A stretch of 64,000 nt of DNA from Balanoglossus misakiensis (taxonomy: Eukaryota; Hemichordata): the NCBI GenBank assembly GCA_040954595.2, contig CM082576.2, forward strand, positions 16,988,001 to 17,052,000. The letters are read 5' to 3'. The first letter of the stretch is position 1. Every line of letters starts with the position of its first letter. Of the stretch, positions 23,276 to 33,764 are shown piece after piece. The notes under the pieces were generated by a model that searched no databases, was not told where the DNA came from, and saw only the letters and a list, made by a program, of their open reading frames with translations. Both the position numbers and the translations under genes were made by a program.

Positions 23276-25682
23276 GGGAATTAGCCCAGTGGTTGCAGTC
23301 CCCGGATGGGTGGATCCGTATACTAACAGCCGATAGTAATAGTTTTTGCAAAATATAGCATAAAGCTAGAGGTTCAAACAACAAAATTTACCTTGATTTC
23401 ATGTGGATGTAAAGGTTAGGTAAATCTATCACTATGTTAACTTTACCAGGACTATCAAATTCTAGGTCCCGGAACTTGCAAGTAATTCGTTGGGTTAAGC
23501 AGGAAGTATGTTAAACAATAGGGTTTCCCCCTCTATCACCACCGCTATTGAAAATAGATGAAACAATATTATGGTCTTTTCCCAGAAAGACAAATGTACC
23601 CCCCCCCCCCCCCCCCCGTAAAAAAAAAATACAAGCCACCTTTACCATTACATATTGGGTTAAGTGTTATTACATATTGGGTTAATGAAAAGCATTGAGT
23701 TTAGTTTTAAAACATGTTTAGTAAGGATTTTAATTCATATTCAGATATAATTTCATATTGATTTGGTGTATTTCATTTAGCTTAGCATTAAAATACATTA
23801 GGGCAGTGTTATTACATATTGGGTTAAGGTGTTATTACATATTGGGTTAGTATTACATATTGGGTTAAGGTGTTATTACATATTGGGTTAGTGTTACATA
23901 TTGGGTTAAGTGTTATTACATATTGGGTTAGTGTTACATATTGGGTTAAAGTTTATTACATATAGGGTTAAAGTTTATGTATCACCTCAATATGTAATAA
24001 TTAACCCAATATGTAATACTAACCCAATATGTAATAACACCTTAACCCAATATGTAATACTAACCCAATATGTAATAACACTTAACCCAATATGTAATAC
24101 TAACCCAATATGTAATAACACTTAACCCAATATGTAATAAACTTTAATTCTACATGTAATAAACGTTATCACCTAGATGCATATGTAATAAACGTTAACC
24201 CTATATGTTATAAACTTGAATTTTACATGAAATAAACGTTTTCAGTTAACCCTATATGCATAAACGTTAACCCAATATGTAATAAACTTTAGTTCTACAT
24301 GAAATAACGTTAATTCTACATGAAAAAATACGTTATTAGTTAACCCTATATGTAATAAACTTTAATTCTACATGAAATAACGTTAATTCTACATGAAAAA
24401 ACGTTATTAATTAACCCTATATGTAATAAACCTTTGTATCACCCCAATATGTAATAATTAACCCAATATGTAATACTAACCCAATATGTAATAACACCTT
24501 AACCCAATATGTAATACTAACCCAATATGTAATAACACCTTAACCCAATATGTAATAAACTTTAATTCTACATGTAATAAACGTTAACCCGATATGTTAT
24601 AAACTTGAATTTTACATGAAATAAACATTTTCAGTTAACCCTATATGTAATAAACGTTAACCCTATATGTAATAAACTTTAATTATACATGAAATAACAT
24701 TAATTCTACATAAAAAAAACGTTCTTAGTTAACCCTATATGTAATAAACGTTAACCCTATATGTAATAAACTTTAGTTCTACATGAAATAACGTTAATTC
24801 TACATGAAAAAATATGTTATTAGTTAACCTTATATGTAATAAACGTTAACCCTATATGTAATAAACTTTAGTTCTACATGAAATAACGTTAATTCTACGT
24901 GAAAAAATATGTTATTAGTTAACCCTATATGTAATAAACGTTAACCCTTTATGTAATAAACTTTAATTCTACATGAAATAACTTTAATTCTACATGAAAC
25001 AATACGTTATTAGTTAACCCTATATGTAATAAATTTTAACCCAATATGTAACACTAACCCAATATGTAATAACACTTAACCCAATATGTAACACTAACCC
25101 AATATGTAATAACACCTTAACCCAATATGTAATACTAACCCAATATGTAATAACACTGCCCTAATGTATTTTAATGCTAAGCTAAATGAAATACACCAAA
25201 TCATTATGAAATTATATCTGAATATGAATATTAAAATCCTTACTAAACATGTTTTAAAACTAAACTCAATGTTTTTCATTAACCCAATATGTAATAACAC
25301 TTAACCCAATATGTAATGGTAAAGGTGGCTTGTATTTGTTTTACGGGGGGGGGGGGGGGGGGGGTACATTTGTCTTTCTGGGAAAAGACCATAATATTAT
25401 TTCATCTATTTTCAATAGAGGTGGTGATAGAGGGGGAAACCCTATTGTTTAACATACTTCCCGCTTAACCCAACGAATTACTTGCAAGTTCCGGTAGCAT
25501 TTGATAGTCCTGGTAAAGTTAACATAGTGATAGATTTACCTAACCTTTACATCCACATGAAATCAAGGTAAATTTTGTTGTTTGAACCTCTAGCTTTATG
25601 CTATATTTCGCAAAACTATTATTATCGGCTGTTAGTATACTGATCCACCTTCTGGGGGACTGCAACCACCGGGCTAATTCCC
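23276..25682. repeat. Large inverted repeat around the AT-rich minisatellite, with tRNA-like ends
   Basis: The left arm (23276 to about 23965) and right arm (about 25000-25682) are inverted copies of roughly 690 bp, with some divergence. Each arm holds an outer unique part, a C/G run (23600; 25347) and an inner minisatellite part. The spacer (about 23966-24990) is more of the minisatellite in forward orientation. The outer tip of each arm reads GGGAATTAGCCCRGTGGTTG. This contains a perfect RNA polymerase III A-box (TAGCCCAGTGG) in the left arm; a weak B-box-like GGTTCAAAC lies about 90 bp further in. A tRNA-derived SINE head is possible but not proven. Confidence 0.8.
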
Positions 25683-25749
25683 GAGCTGTCGCATTACATC
25701 AAATACAGTGATGACTTAATCATTCTGGCATGGGGGTGGACAGGAGGAC

Positions 25750-27194
25750 GGCTAGTTATACTTTGCGAAACAACGAAACAGCGAAACGACGAAACCATTA
25801 TTAAAATAGGGGCCAGTCATCAAGACGGTGGCGTATGATTTTTTTAAAAGTTTCCAAATTAAAACGTAAGCGAGCCAAGAAAACTACAGGTCAGATAAAT
25901 TGTTTTCTCGGAAATTCAACATTAGAATCAAATTTGGCGTTGGAAACAAACGGCGGGTCGCCAGTTCCTGGTCTGGGGCCTGGTACTAGTGGTTGCGCGC
26001 CAAAAAAGAATCCCGCCCCAAAAGGTCAATGTACGAGTATATTCACAGGGCTAAGGATTAGTTGAAACAAAGCAGTAGTGTCCGTAAGCTTTCGAGGGTC
26101 AAACACTGATGGGGGGTAAGAGTAGTAGTTATATATAGAAACACATGTAACTCACACAACACAGTATCATTGTCGAAATTTCTTTATTATCTTACTAGTA
26201 ATTGCAATTCATGCCTCCCCGCCTTGTGGTATTTAAAGGTCTCATGTCATGCTTTGGAAAGTTTTCATTTTTCCACGTCAAAAGCTCACCTAGGGTACCT
26301 GTCTATGCATTGCCTATTGTGTCGGTTCTGAAAAATGTGCACGAATGCCGGAATTTGCCACCTTTTTTCATGCCTGTGATCAGGGAGCCACTTCGCACTC
26401 GAGCCAGGCGAAGGTATTTGCATATGGACAAACAAGTACACTATGTCCTAGTGTACCATTCTGCTAACAGTAAAGTGTAATTAGCAGTCCATGAGTAATT
26501 AAGTCCACAGACAAAGACAAGCTATATAAACAGTGTTCAAAGCAAAGGAAGCCCTTGCCTCACATTACAGGCAGAGGATTTACGAAGGTGTGAAAGACTA
26601 TTTGTCCACATCAAGATAAGTCTTCGACTGAACTCCGAAAAGCCGAAAAAACTCGACTGAGTTGGGTTAGGGTACACACCCACCCGCCACTTTTACTTGC
26701 TTGTTATCTAAGCACAAGGGGCAAAACGCATTGCAGGATAGTAACATACGTTAACTTCAAGACCCAAATAGTGATTTTACGCGTGGTTGTATAGGGCATG
26801 GCATGAGACCTTTAAGGAAATAGTGTCAGTTGCTGCCGCATTTTGAGGTTTCGATCTTCTGTGGTTTCGTTGTGCGCGCGCGTATATTCACTGTGTGTAT
26901 GTAGCAGTTTGGCATGAATCGTTTGCGCGCACACGACGTCGACTCTACCACTACATAGTACCAGGCCGCAGACCAGGAACTGGCGACCCGCCGTTTGTTT
27001 CCAACGCCAAATTTGATTCTAATGTTGAATTTCCGAGAAAACAATTTATCTGAACTGTAGTTTTCTTGGCTCGCTTACGTTTTAATTTGGAAACTTTAAA
27101 AAAAATCATACGCCACCGTCTTGATGACTGGCCCCTATTTTAATAATGGTTTCGTCGTTTCGCTGTTTCGTTGTTTCGCAAAATATAACTAGCC
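25750..27194. mobile_element. MULE-type element with 239-bp terminal inverted repeats
   Basis: 1445 bp, flanked by the perfect 9-bp duplication CAGGAGGAC (25741-25749 and 27195-27203). The terminal inverted repeats (25750-25988 and 26956-27194) are nearly identical and start GGCTAGTTATA. Just inside is a short run of GAAACRRCGAAAC motifs. Long inverted repeats and a nine-base target duplication are the hallmark of Mutator-like elements. There is no transposase frame. The interior holds a second, nested TTAA element. Confidence 0.85.
26237..26811. mobile_element. TTAA-flanked MITE nested in the MULE
   Basis: 575 bp, flanked by TTAA on both sides (26233-26236 and 26812-26815), with inverted ends AGGTCTCATGTCATGC / GGCATGGCATGAGACCT. 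TTAA duplications are typical of piggyBac-like elements. Non-coding. It must be younger than the MULE copy that contains it. Confidence 0.7.
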
Positions 27195-27545
27195 CAGGAG
27201 GACAGCCTCCTGTCAAACTCTGTAGAGAAGTCCTGCTTGTCAAACCTTGTTATAAAATAATGTCAGAAGATCAGAAGCCAATGATTGAGAATCTGAAGGA
27301 GATAAAACTCTGAGTACACTGCTTTGACCTGACATTTTTTTTTCAAATACTGAAAAGCTTTTTGGAACATGATTTCGTAGACATTAAGGTACATTGGTGT
27401 TTGTGGGTGCTCCATACCCGAGAGGGCATTCATTTTGAGACTAATAATGATAGCTCTGATCCTGCCAACCCAAGACTCATGCAAATCAAAACTAGTGTGT
27501 ATAATATACCGCTCACACAGTGATTGAAATGGCATTTGACCTTAA

Positions 27546-27733
27546 AGGTATACAGTCACCTACAATTTACATACGCCCATATATGGCTGAAAATGACGTA
27601 TTTGAGGGTTCTAAATAGCATAAAGTGGCGCTCTTTCTTTTTGCGAATGCCATGCACTGAAAATCCGTGATAGGCTAGATCTCAAGTTAACCATGGTAAC
27701 TGTAGCTAAATTTCCATAGGTGACCCTATAACT
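27546..27733. mobile_element. TTAA-flanked MITE, GGTATACAGTCACC family, copy 1
   Basis: 188 bp between TTAA at 27542-27545 and 27734-27737. It begins AGGTATACAGTCACCT and ends near AGGTGACCCTATAACT. A related copy with matching interior (GTGGCGCTCTTT, CCATGGTAACTGTAGCTA) lies at 52075-52254. Confidence 0.7.
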
Positions 27734-27837
27734 TTAACCCTCCTTCTCCTCTCCCCTCCCCTCAACATTGTTGTGTCTGGAGCCCACACTGAAACTAATT
27801 TTACTTTCCGAACAATGTTCTTGTCACTTTTTGATTT

Positions 27838-28255
27838 TTAGGTCCCATTGGTTGGGACCTTATGGGATCGGTTGCATCTGTATGTACCGGTATGTATGTA
27901 TGGATGGATGTACCGGTATGTCCGTCCACATCAAAAACTTGAAAACCGCTGCGTGTATCACCTTGATATTTGGTGTACAGATGCAGGCTGGGCTGTAGAT
28001 TGGAGTTTGTTCAAATGAAGTTGTCATTGCCAAAAATATGCAAATTAACTGGAAAATGTGAATTTGGTCAAAACTCAGTAACTCAAGTACTACTGGTCAG
28101 ATTGCTTTGCAAAGGGTGTGTATTTACTTTATTGAATTCTTTGTAATTATAGGCAGGAACACCCTCCAGATATTTATATTGCAAATTCCTGCATGATTAC
28201 ATAACTGGCTAACTTTTTAAGAGACCAGCTGTTCTATTTAGTGTATGTACAGTAC
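27838..28255 (+). repeat. Dispersed repeat R1 (GGTCCCATTGG family), copy 1
   Basis: Begins TTTAGGTCCCATTGGTTGGG, with a TGTATGTATGGATGG microsatellite, then a conserved body (CATCAAAAACTTGAAAACCG, ATGCAGGCTGGGCTGTAGAT, CAAATGAAGTTGTCATTGCC). Similar sequence is at 43456-43765 and 46330-46512, and diverged sequence at 47640-48620. No coding capacity is seen. The class is unknown. Confidence 0.75.
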
Positions 28256-29472
28256 ATACACTACAGACTGAATGTCCTGTTCTACCTGGCGCGCCTGCTC
28301 CTGAACGCAGCAAGCCAGGTGGCTCGCCTGGCTCGCCAGGCCCGGTGAGCGTGTTTGCTGAGCGCGCCAGGCTTGAATCCTGAATATTCATGAGCTACCT
28401 GGCTTGCATGGCCAGCCGGGTCACAGGAAGCTCGCTTGTTTACCTGGCGCGCTAGACTTGCTCCTTGTCTATGGGCTTCATTATGTGTAGGGAACGCGTA
28501 GGCCCACGCTAGCACTTCGTGTTTCTTGCTAACAGGGGATTAGCCCGCAGAATCTGTGTGCGTCCACACTCTAAACGGACATAATGAGATCAGCGCCGTC
28601 TAAATGGCAATGTTTAGGAACACGGCAACTAACAAAAAATGAGGACGTCGCGGACATGTAATTGCAACATATCTCAGTTTCTATATGTACCTGGATTTGC
28701 GTTCTAGACGACTTTGTCGTCTTCTTCATGACCGTTTTGATATCGTTTAGAAGTACTGGATGTTAATCCACAAATCGAAAACGCCTCGTCTTTTCGGCGA
28801 TCGAAAGAACCCAAAGTTGGTGGCAGACAGAAGTGTTGCAGACCCGGCTAACCGCGAGTGGCTAGAAAACCACTCGTTAGATTGACTCAACAATGGAAAC
28901 TGACCCAAGACAATAGGTTACCTAGATAAACATAATCAAAAGTCACCACAGGGTTGTGCTTTGCGTTCTCACTGTATATTTGCTTCGGTCTGGATCTGAA
29001 CCACCCGTCATCGCTGTCGAAAATTAACACCGGCGCAGCACAGGCGAAAAGCATTCTCAAATATTTTTCCCCGTCGGAGTCGTATCTGGATCGTTGCTAC
29101 ACCGGTACTACACCATTGAAAACGTTAATCAATGTACAACTCTCCTTCTCAACATAAGTTTTATTTCAGACTAGGCATTCAGGGAGGGGCGTTTAATTCA
29201 CTACGAACAAAATGTGTCCGTTGTCAGTGTTAGTTTTCTTTATTAAGCATTTAAAACACAATTACACTACACATTAGTTGTACAAATGCAAGGGAACATT
29301 TCCTTTCTGAACGAGAGAATGACAATCCGACAAACATGCTGATAAAGCCCCCCCCCCCCCAAAAAAAAAAAAAAAAAAACATCAACGGCGGAGAGCTTTA
29401 TCGATCGATTGCCTTGATGCACTGTTTGACCACACGTCGCGCTCGGCGGATCGCGGAAAATCGTGGGATTAT

Positions 29473-29814
29473 ATTACCATGGCCTGTGCGTCGCATTTTA
29501 CAATGTAATTGGTCGAGATGAACGACGTCACTGACCACAAATACTCAGTAATGGTTTATTTACATGCCTGTAAATCTGAATAGTAATATTAGCAAACAGT
29601 TCAGTGAATACAACATTTTGCGTAACACAAGTTCCGGGGCCCCTAGTGGGACATTTTCGTAAATTTTGACGGTTTTCTTGATTTTGTTGGTAATATAATG
29701 GAAATAACCGACTCCGCCCTGACCATAAACGTTTGTTTATGGGCGCGGGCTCGAGGAAAGCCCAAATTCATGGGCTCGGAAGCCTCGTTAATGGTCAGGG
29801 CGTCGTCCATTATT
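29473..29814 (-). repeat. Dispersed repeat with hairpin end, copy 2
   Basis: Inverted copy of 19915-20302, with a shorter hairpin (29720-29800, CCTGACCATAAACG to CGTTAATGGTCAGG). The body matches over CGACGTCACTGACCAC, GGTTTATTTACATGCC and TTTTGACGGTTTT. Confidence 0.75.
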
Positions 29815-29929
29815 TCTAAAATATTTTCGGAAAGTTGCTCCTTCAACTTTCTTAAGCCTTCTGGGACTTAACTTCAATTTCTGTTTGGTACCCCCAAACA
29901 CACGCCCTGTGCAATTACGTCCGGCGCGT

Positions 29930-30358
29930 TCACTCGGCGAATAAACCATAAACAAAGTTGCCTATAGAGCAACTTACGACCTTACACCGGTCTATATATG
30001 ATTCTGGTATGAGAACATCCCCGGTGATAGGAGGGAACCATAGTGGAGGCGGAGAAGTCTCAATCATCCCCGCTGTCTGCGGAGACGTGAGAATCGGCTG
30101 TACTGCCGGCTGTAGTGTAGTTTGGAACGGTGGTGTAATATCAGCGGCTGGGCGTGGTGGAATCGGCGGGGGCATGATCATAGTGCCTGATCGAATGACT
30201 TGAACGATCGTTACACACATTATTGTCGCGGTGAACGGACGCGCGTATACGTGTTGTCGATCACAGACAACAGTGTGGTCGATACTCTGATTGATTTGTC
30301 GTAGTTTCTCTGTTTGGGAAATGGATGAAGTCACATTATTGTGCTTTGTAAGACGCAA
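29930..30358 (-). CDS. Unrecognised 142-codon frame, proline-rich (doubtful)
   Basis: An open frame with a proline-rich middle (MIMPPPIPPRPAADITPPFQ, then SPPPLWFPP). Further upstream on the same strand are two other frames with hydrophobic segments (30658-30921 and 31096-31290; one contains IAIRVFLCLYLAGIIV followed by a Cys-rich stretch). The arrangement of a membrane segment, Cys-rich stretch and proline-rich tail could be exons of one membrane protein, but I could not fix the splice junctions and recognise no family. It may be chance. Confidence 0.2.
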   Translation of the reverse strand: MRLTKHNNVTSSISQTEKLRQINQSIDHTVVCDRQHVYARPFTATIMCVTIVQVIRSGTMIMPPPIPPRPAADITPPFQTTLQPAVQPILTSPQTAGMIETSPPPLWFPPITGDVLIPESYIDRCKVVSCSIGNFVYGLFAE

Positions 30359-30359
30359 A

Positions 30360-31443
30360 TTACAATACTAGTATGTATCTAATATTTGAGTCATAGATTG
30401 TTCTTGTTTTCATGAGCCTGACACTCAGAACTATGACCCTAGGATCCTAGTGACCGGCGCATCAAATTGTATTTTTAAAACAAACCACAGACAAAAATGT
30501 ACTGACTTCAGAAGTTTTTGTTCATTGAGTTCACACATATTTTATTGTACTGACGAACAAAAAGGTGATAACAACCTGAAGAACGTGGCTGGCCGAGCAT
30601 AAACATGTAACACCCGTGGACGCTGGGAGATACAGTACAGATAAAGCGGGTAGATTTTTACTCTGAAACAAAGATAAGTTTTAATAGATGCAGTGTATCA
30701 CTATTTCCTAAATTTACATCACGACCGCGCAACGTAACTGCGGTCCATTGCATGTAAGTGTGCGGGCATCTACACCAAAAACAGCGACACGGTGCCGTTA
30801 CAATTATTCCAGCTAAATATAAACACAAGAAAACACGAATCGCGATCTGTGGATTCCCTGGATATGATTTTGAATCTGCAATAGATTGGAGATCATGTTG
30901 AGGAAAAAAACTTGATCGCACAAATTAGTGAAAAATACATTTATGAGGTAGCTGGTACGATCCTACTGACCAAAGGCTACCTCCCGGGGCCCACCCCATT
31001 CACACCTGTGATTTACTAATGTGCAGGCTAGTCGTCAGTAGGCTTTCTTTTTCCTGTTATGCAGATTATTCTTCATTGTTGATTTCATACGAGTATCAAT
31101 GGGTATGACTGCTCGCAGTATACTCTCGGGCTTGATTGTTCCGACTTTTTCGTCCATAATTCTGACTACGTCCGCGACCCTTGTGGAGTGACCGTGATTC
31201 AACCAAGCGAAAATAGCTACCCATCACTCTAATTATTGCAGCTATGCTAGTTATAAACACAATCGCAATATTGATCGTGACATAGGCCATATATACTTTT
31301 AAATTTAAAAGGAAAAAGGAAACTTTTACTTTTGATGCATTAATTTACGAGCAGTGATTTAAGTGTGAAAAATAAAAGTACGTTCGAAGCCCTCGCTGTT
31401 TCTTCTGACAGCGGTATAGCCGCAGCGGGTTTTCCCGCTCTGC
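30360..31443. other. Interior of the foldback-type element, no clear gene
   Basis: Unique-looking sequence with only short frames, apart from the speculative exons mentioned for 29930-30358. Confidence 0.4.
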
Positions 31444-31558
31444 ACTCGGATAGAAAGCAGAAATTAATGTAAGGAAAATCCACAATGTCTGACAGGTTAC
31501 AGGTAGTAACTCGGATAGAAAGCAGAAATGTAAGGAAAATCCACAATGTCTGACAGGT
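31444..31558. repeat. Two-copy tandem repeat, about 60 bp
   Basis: ACTCGGATAGAAAGCAGAAA through TGTCTGACAGGT occurs at 31444 and 31509, differing by a small indel. Confidence 0.85.
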
Positions 31559-33062
31559 GGTCAGTTTGTACAATGAGTAACTCTCATGACGAATCCTTTT
31601 CGAAAGAGACCGCTTCAAATTGGGAGAAACAATTAGGTGTTAACGATAATGGCGTTGCTTTGTTGTTTTTTCTGTGCTGAAAGGCATTTTTGTATTTGGG
31701 TAAAGAAAATTGTGTACAAATTATTACACGTCACATTTGTCGACTCCTGTATTTCAAAACACACAGTACCACAAACGAGAGCAAAGTTCGGTCGTATTTA
31801 ATGTACAAAGGATCTTTTCCTTTTTGTTGTTGTTGCTCGATAGATCATTATTCAGAAGGTCTATTTGAACATGCACGTCTCTATGGCTTCTCAGTGTACA
31901 TGTATATATAGACTGTGCCGTGTCGATGGTTCCTGGTCATTTGTTCGTATGGCAACGAGTTTCAATAAGTTATATTTGTATATCGAGAGAGTGTGTTCTG
32001 CATTGAAGTTTCCGCCCCAAGCACTAGATTACTGAATAAATTCAGAGCTGATTCTCGACTTTAGTAGTTCCGACATCGATGCATTTTCCCGTTTTGCTGT
32101 TTATTTGTACTTGAGGACATTTTATTCTACTCTGATGTGACTTGCTGTATAGTTTGTAACATTTATGTAAACTCAAAATTTTCCCTATTATTTTTCACAT
32201 TTTTTAAAATAAAAAAAATGTTACTTCACAATAGTGTCATACATGTATGTGTGCACCTGTATCTAACCATGGAGGTACCTCCATGATCTAACTCACTGAC
32301 GGTGAGTTTAAGATCTACTTAAACTGGCATTGAATATGGCTGGAGTCCATGCAATTGTTTGACAGAATGAACACAAGCTAGACATTTCATATTTCTTCAG
32401 GAGTGCTTTTTTGATGCGGATTGTATGTTGTATGTTGCATGGAGGTAGGACGGAAAGGAACTACACCTGCTACTGTTGTTTTTGAGGCAAGTCAGTGATT
32501 CCACTTGTTTACCGAGTAAACACGACTGTTTATTGGCAAGGCTACTCGCATGTGGCTGACAACAAAAGGAAATCAATAAAATAAAAGATACACACGAAGA
32601 ATGCAATCAGAACACAATATACATTCTACTGTTTTGAGAATATCCATCTAATTTACCAGGCGATGAAACAGGTAGAGAGTCCCTGAGTCAGACCATAGCT
32701 ACGCACGATTGTACAATCATGTAAACAAACATGGCGTCGATCGACGACATCACATCACGTAGAGAGATCGAGTCACAGTCCGATCGAGGTGGTACCTCAG
32801 GCAAATGCGAACGATCTTACATGTTTGCTAACTTTGATGATTAGGTTGCAATGATCAATCTAGGCCCGATCAAGAAGACTGAGCTAGAATTTGTCGTGGT
32901 AAACCATGACACATTGATTACATCTCGGAAACATGCAGACACACACGAAACGTCTATTATTAAATTTATTCCGGTGACATGCTAGCCCAATTCTTAACTC
33001 CAGAATTCTCAAACATGCCTTCTTCTCATTCTAAGACTGACAGACTTCTCATGTGTTCATTC
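31559..33062. other. No gene seen
   Basis: AT-rich sequence with no supported exon. An 18-bp perfect palindrome, CATGGAGGTACCTCCATG, is at about 32268-32285. Confidence 0.4.
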
Positions 33063-33276
33063 GGGCCCGCCAAACACAGCAAGCGCAGCGGGCCCATGGG
33101 CTAGCTGGGCCCGGTGGGCCCGAATGCGGGCCCACCAAACACATTTAATTAGCAAGCCCTGCGGGCCCATGGGCCTGCTGGGCCCGGAGGGACCGAGCCC
33201 CCTGGCGCGCGCAGCAAGCCACTGAGCGCGCCCGGCAAGCGCGCCATGTGCAGGACATTCAGTCTGTAGTGTATGC

Positions 33277-33500
33277 CATTGGCAGCTTGTGGGTCAGTCA
33301 GTGTTTGCCCATTGATCTCTCGCTATGTGTGTGTCTGTCTGTCTGTCTGTATATGGCCATGTACTCCGGTGTAGACTTTTTCTTGACAATGTGTAATCCC
33401 TCAATGGGACCACCGTGTCCTTGACGCAATTTTTTCTTGTGCTGTTGTTAACCAATAGGAGGGACACCAAAATGATACTGTGTCATTATAGCCAAATGAC
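33277..33500. repeat. R1-related sequence abutting the sulfatase 3' end
   Basis: Contains a TGTCTGTC microsatellite and GTGTAATCCCTCAATGGGAC, a motif also found in the R1-like stretch near 48532. It runs up to the sulfatase stop codon, so the gene's 3' untranslated region is very short or lies in repeat DNA. Confidence 0.5.
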
Positions 33501-33501
33501 T

Positions 33502-33764
33502 TTATTGCCATGGTTCCCAACTTTCTCGAAGAAGTTTTCCAGCTGTTTTGTCATGCTCTGGAAATCGCACAGGAACCGACGTTTTATAATAGTCTTCTAA
33601 TCTGTCCAACAGCTCTTTAACCATCTCAGGTTCTGCCTCGGAGAGGTCGAATCTTTCTTCCGGGTCACTCTTGATGTTGAACAACCAGACTTGTTTGGCC
33701 GAGTCGTTCTCAGGAACAATGGGTGGCCTTCCAGATTCTTGTGGTGGAAACCAGAGTCCGTGTC
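33502..33764 (-). CDS. ARSB: Arylsulfatase B-like, exon 7 and stop
   Basis: 263 nt: [10 protein letters not shown], then [16 protein letters not shown] and a helical C-terminus ending EPWQ-stop. Acceptor CCTTAG. The TAA stop lies within CAATAAAG, so the polyadenylation hexamer AATAAA (33501-33506) overlaps the stop codon. Confidence 0.92.

Larger units (their letters stand above)
28256..33276. mobile_element. Putative ~5.0-kb foldback-type element inserted in an R1 copy
   Basis: The ends are a perfect 25-bp inverted repeat, CATACACTACAGACTGAATG plus TCCTG, at 28256-28280 and 33252-33276. Just inside both ends is a very GC-rich tract with GGCGCGC, CTGGGCCCGG and AGCAAGCC-like motifs (28285-28460; 33063-33250). 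R1-type sequence lies outside both ends. I could not read a clear target duplication. The interior holds a repeat copy (29473-29814), AT-rich sequence and short frames, but no recognisable transposase. Boundaries and class are inferred. Confidence 0.45.

Noticed and set aside
21603-25320. Telomere-like repeats (TTAACCC)
   Set aside because: TTAACCC is part of a longer AT-rich motif (AACCCAATATGTAATA) and never forms tandem TTAGGG arrays.
28209-28515. Minus-strand frames of 60-77 codons over the GC-rich tract
   Set aside because: GC-rich repeats give long chance frames; no domain is visible.
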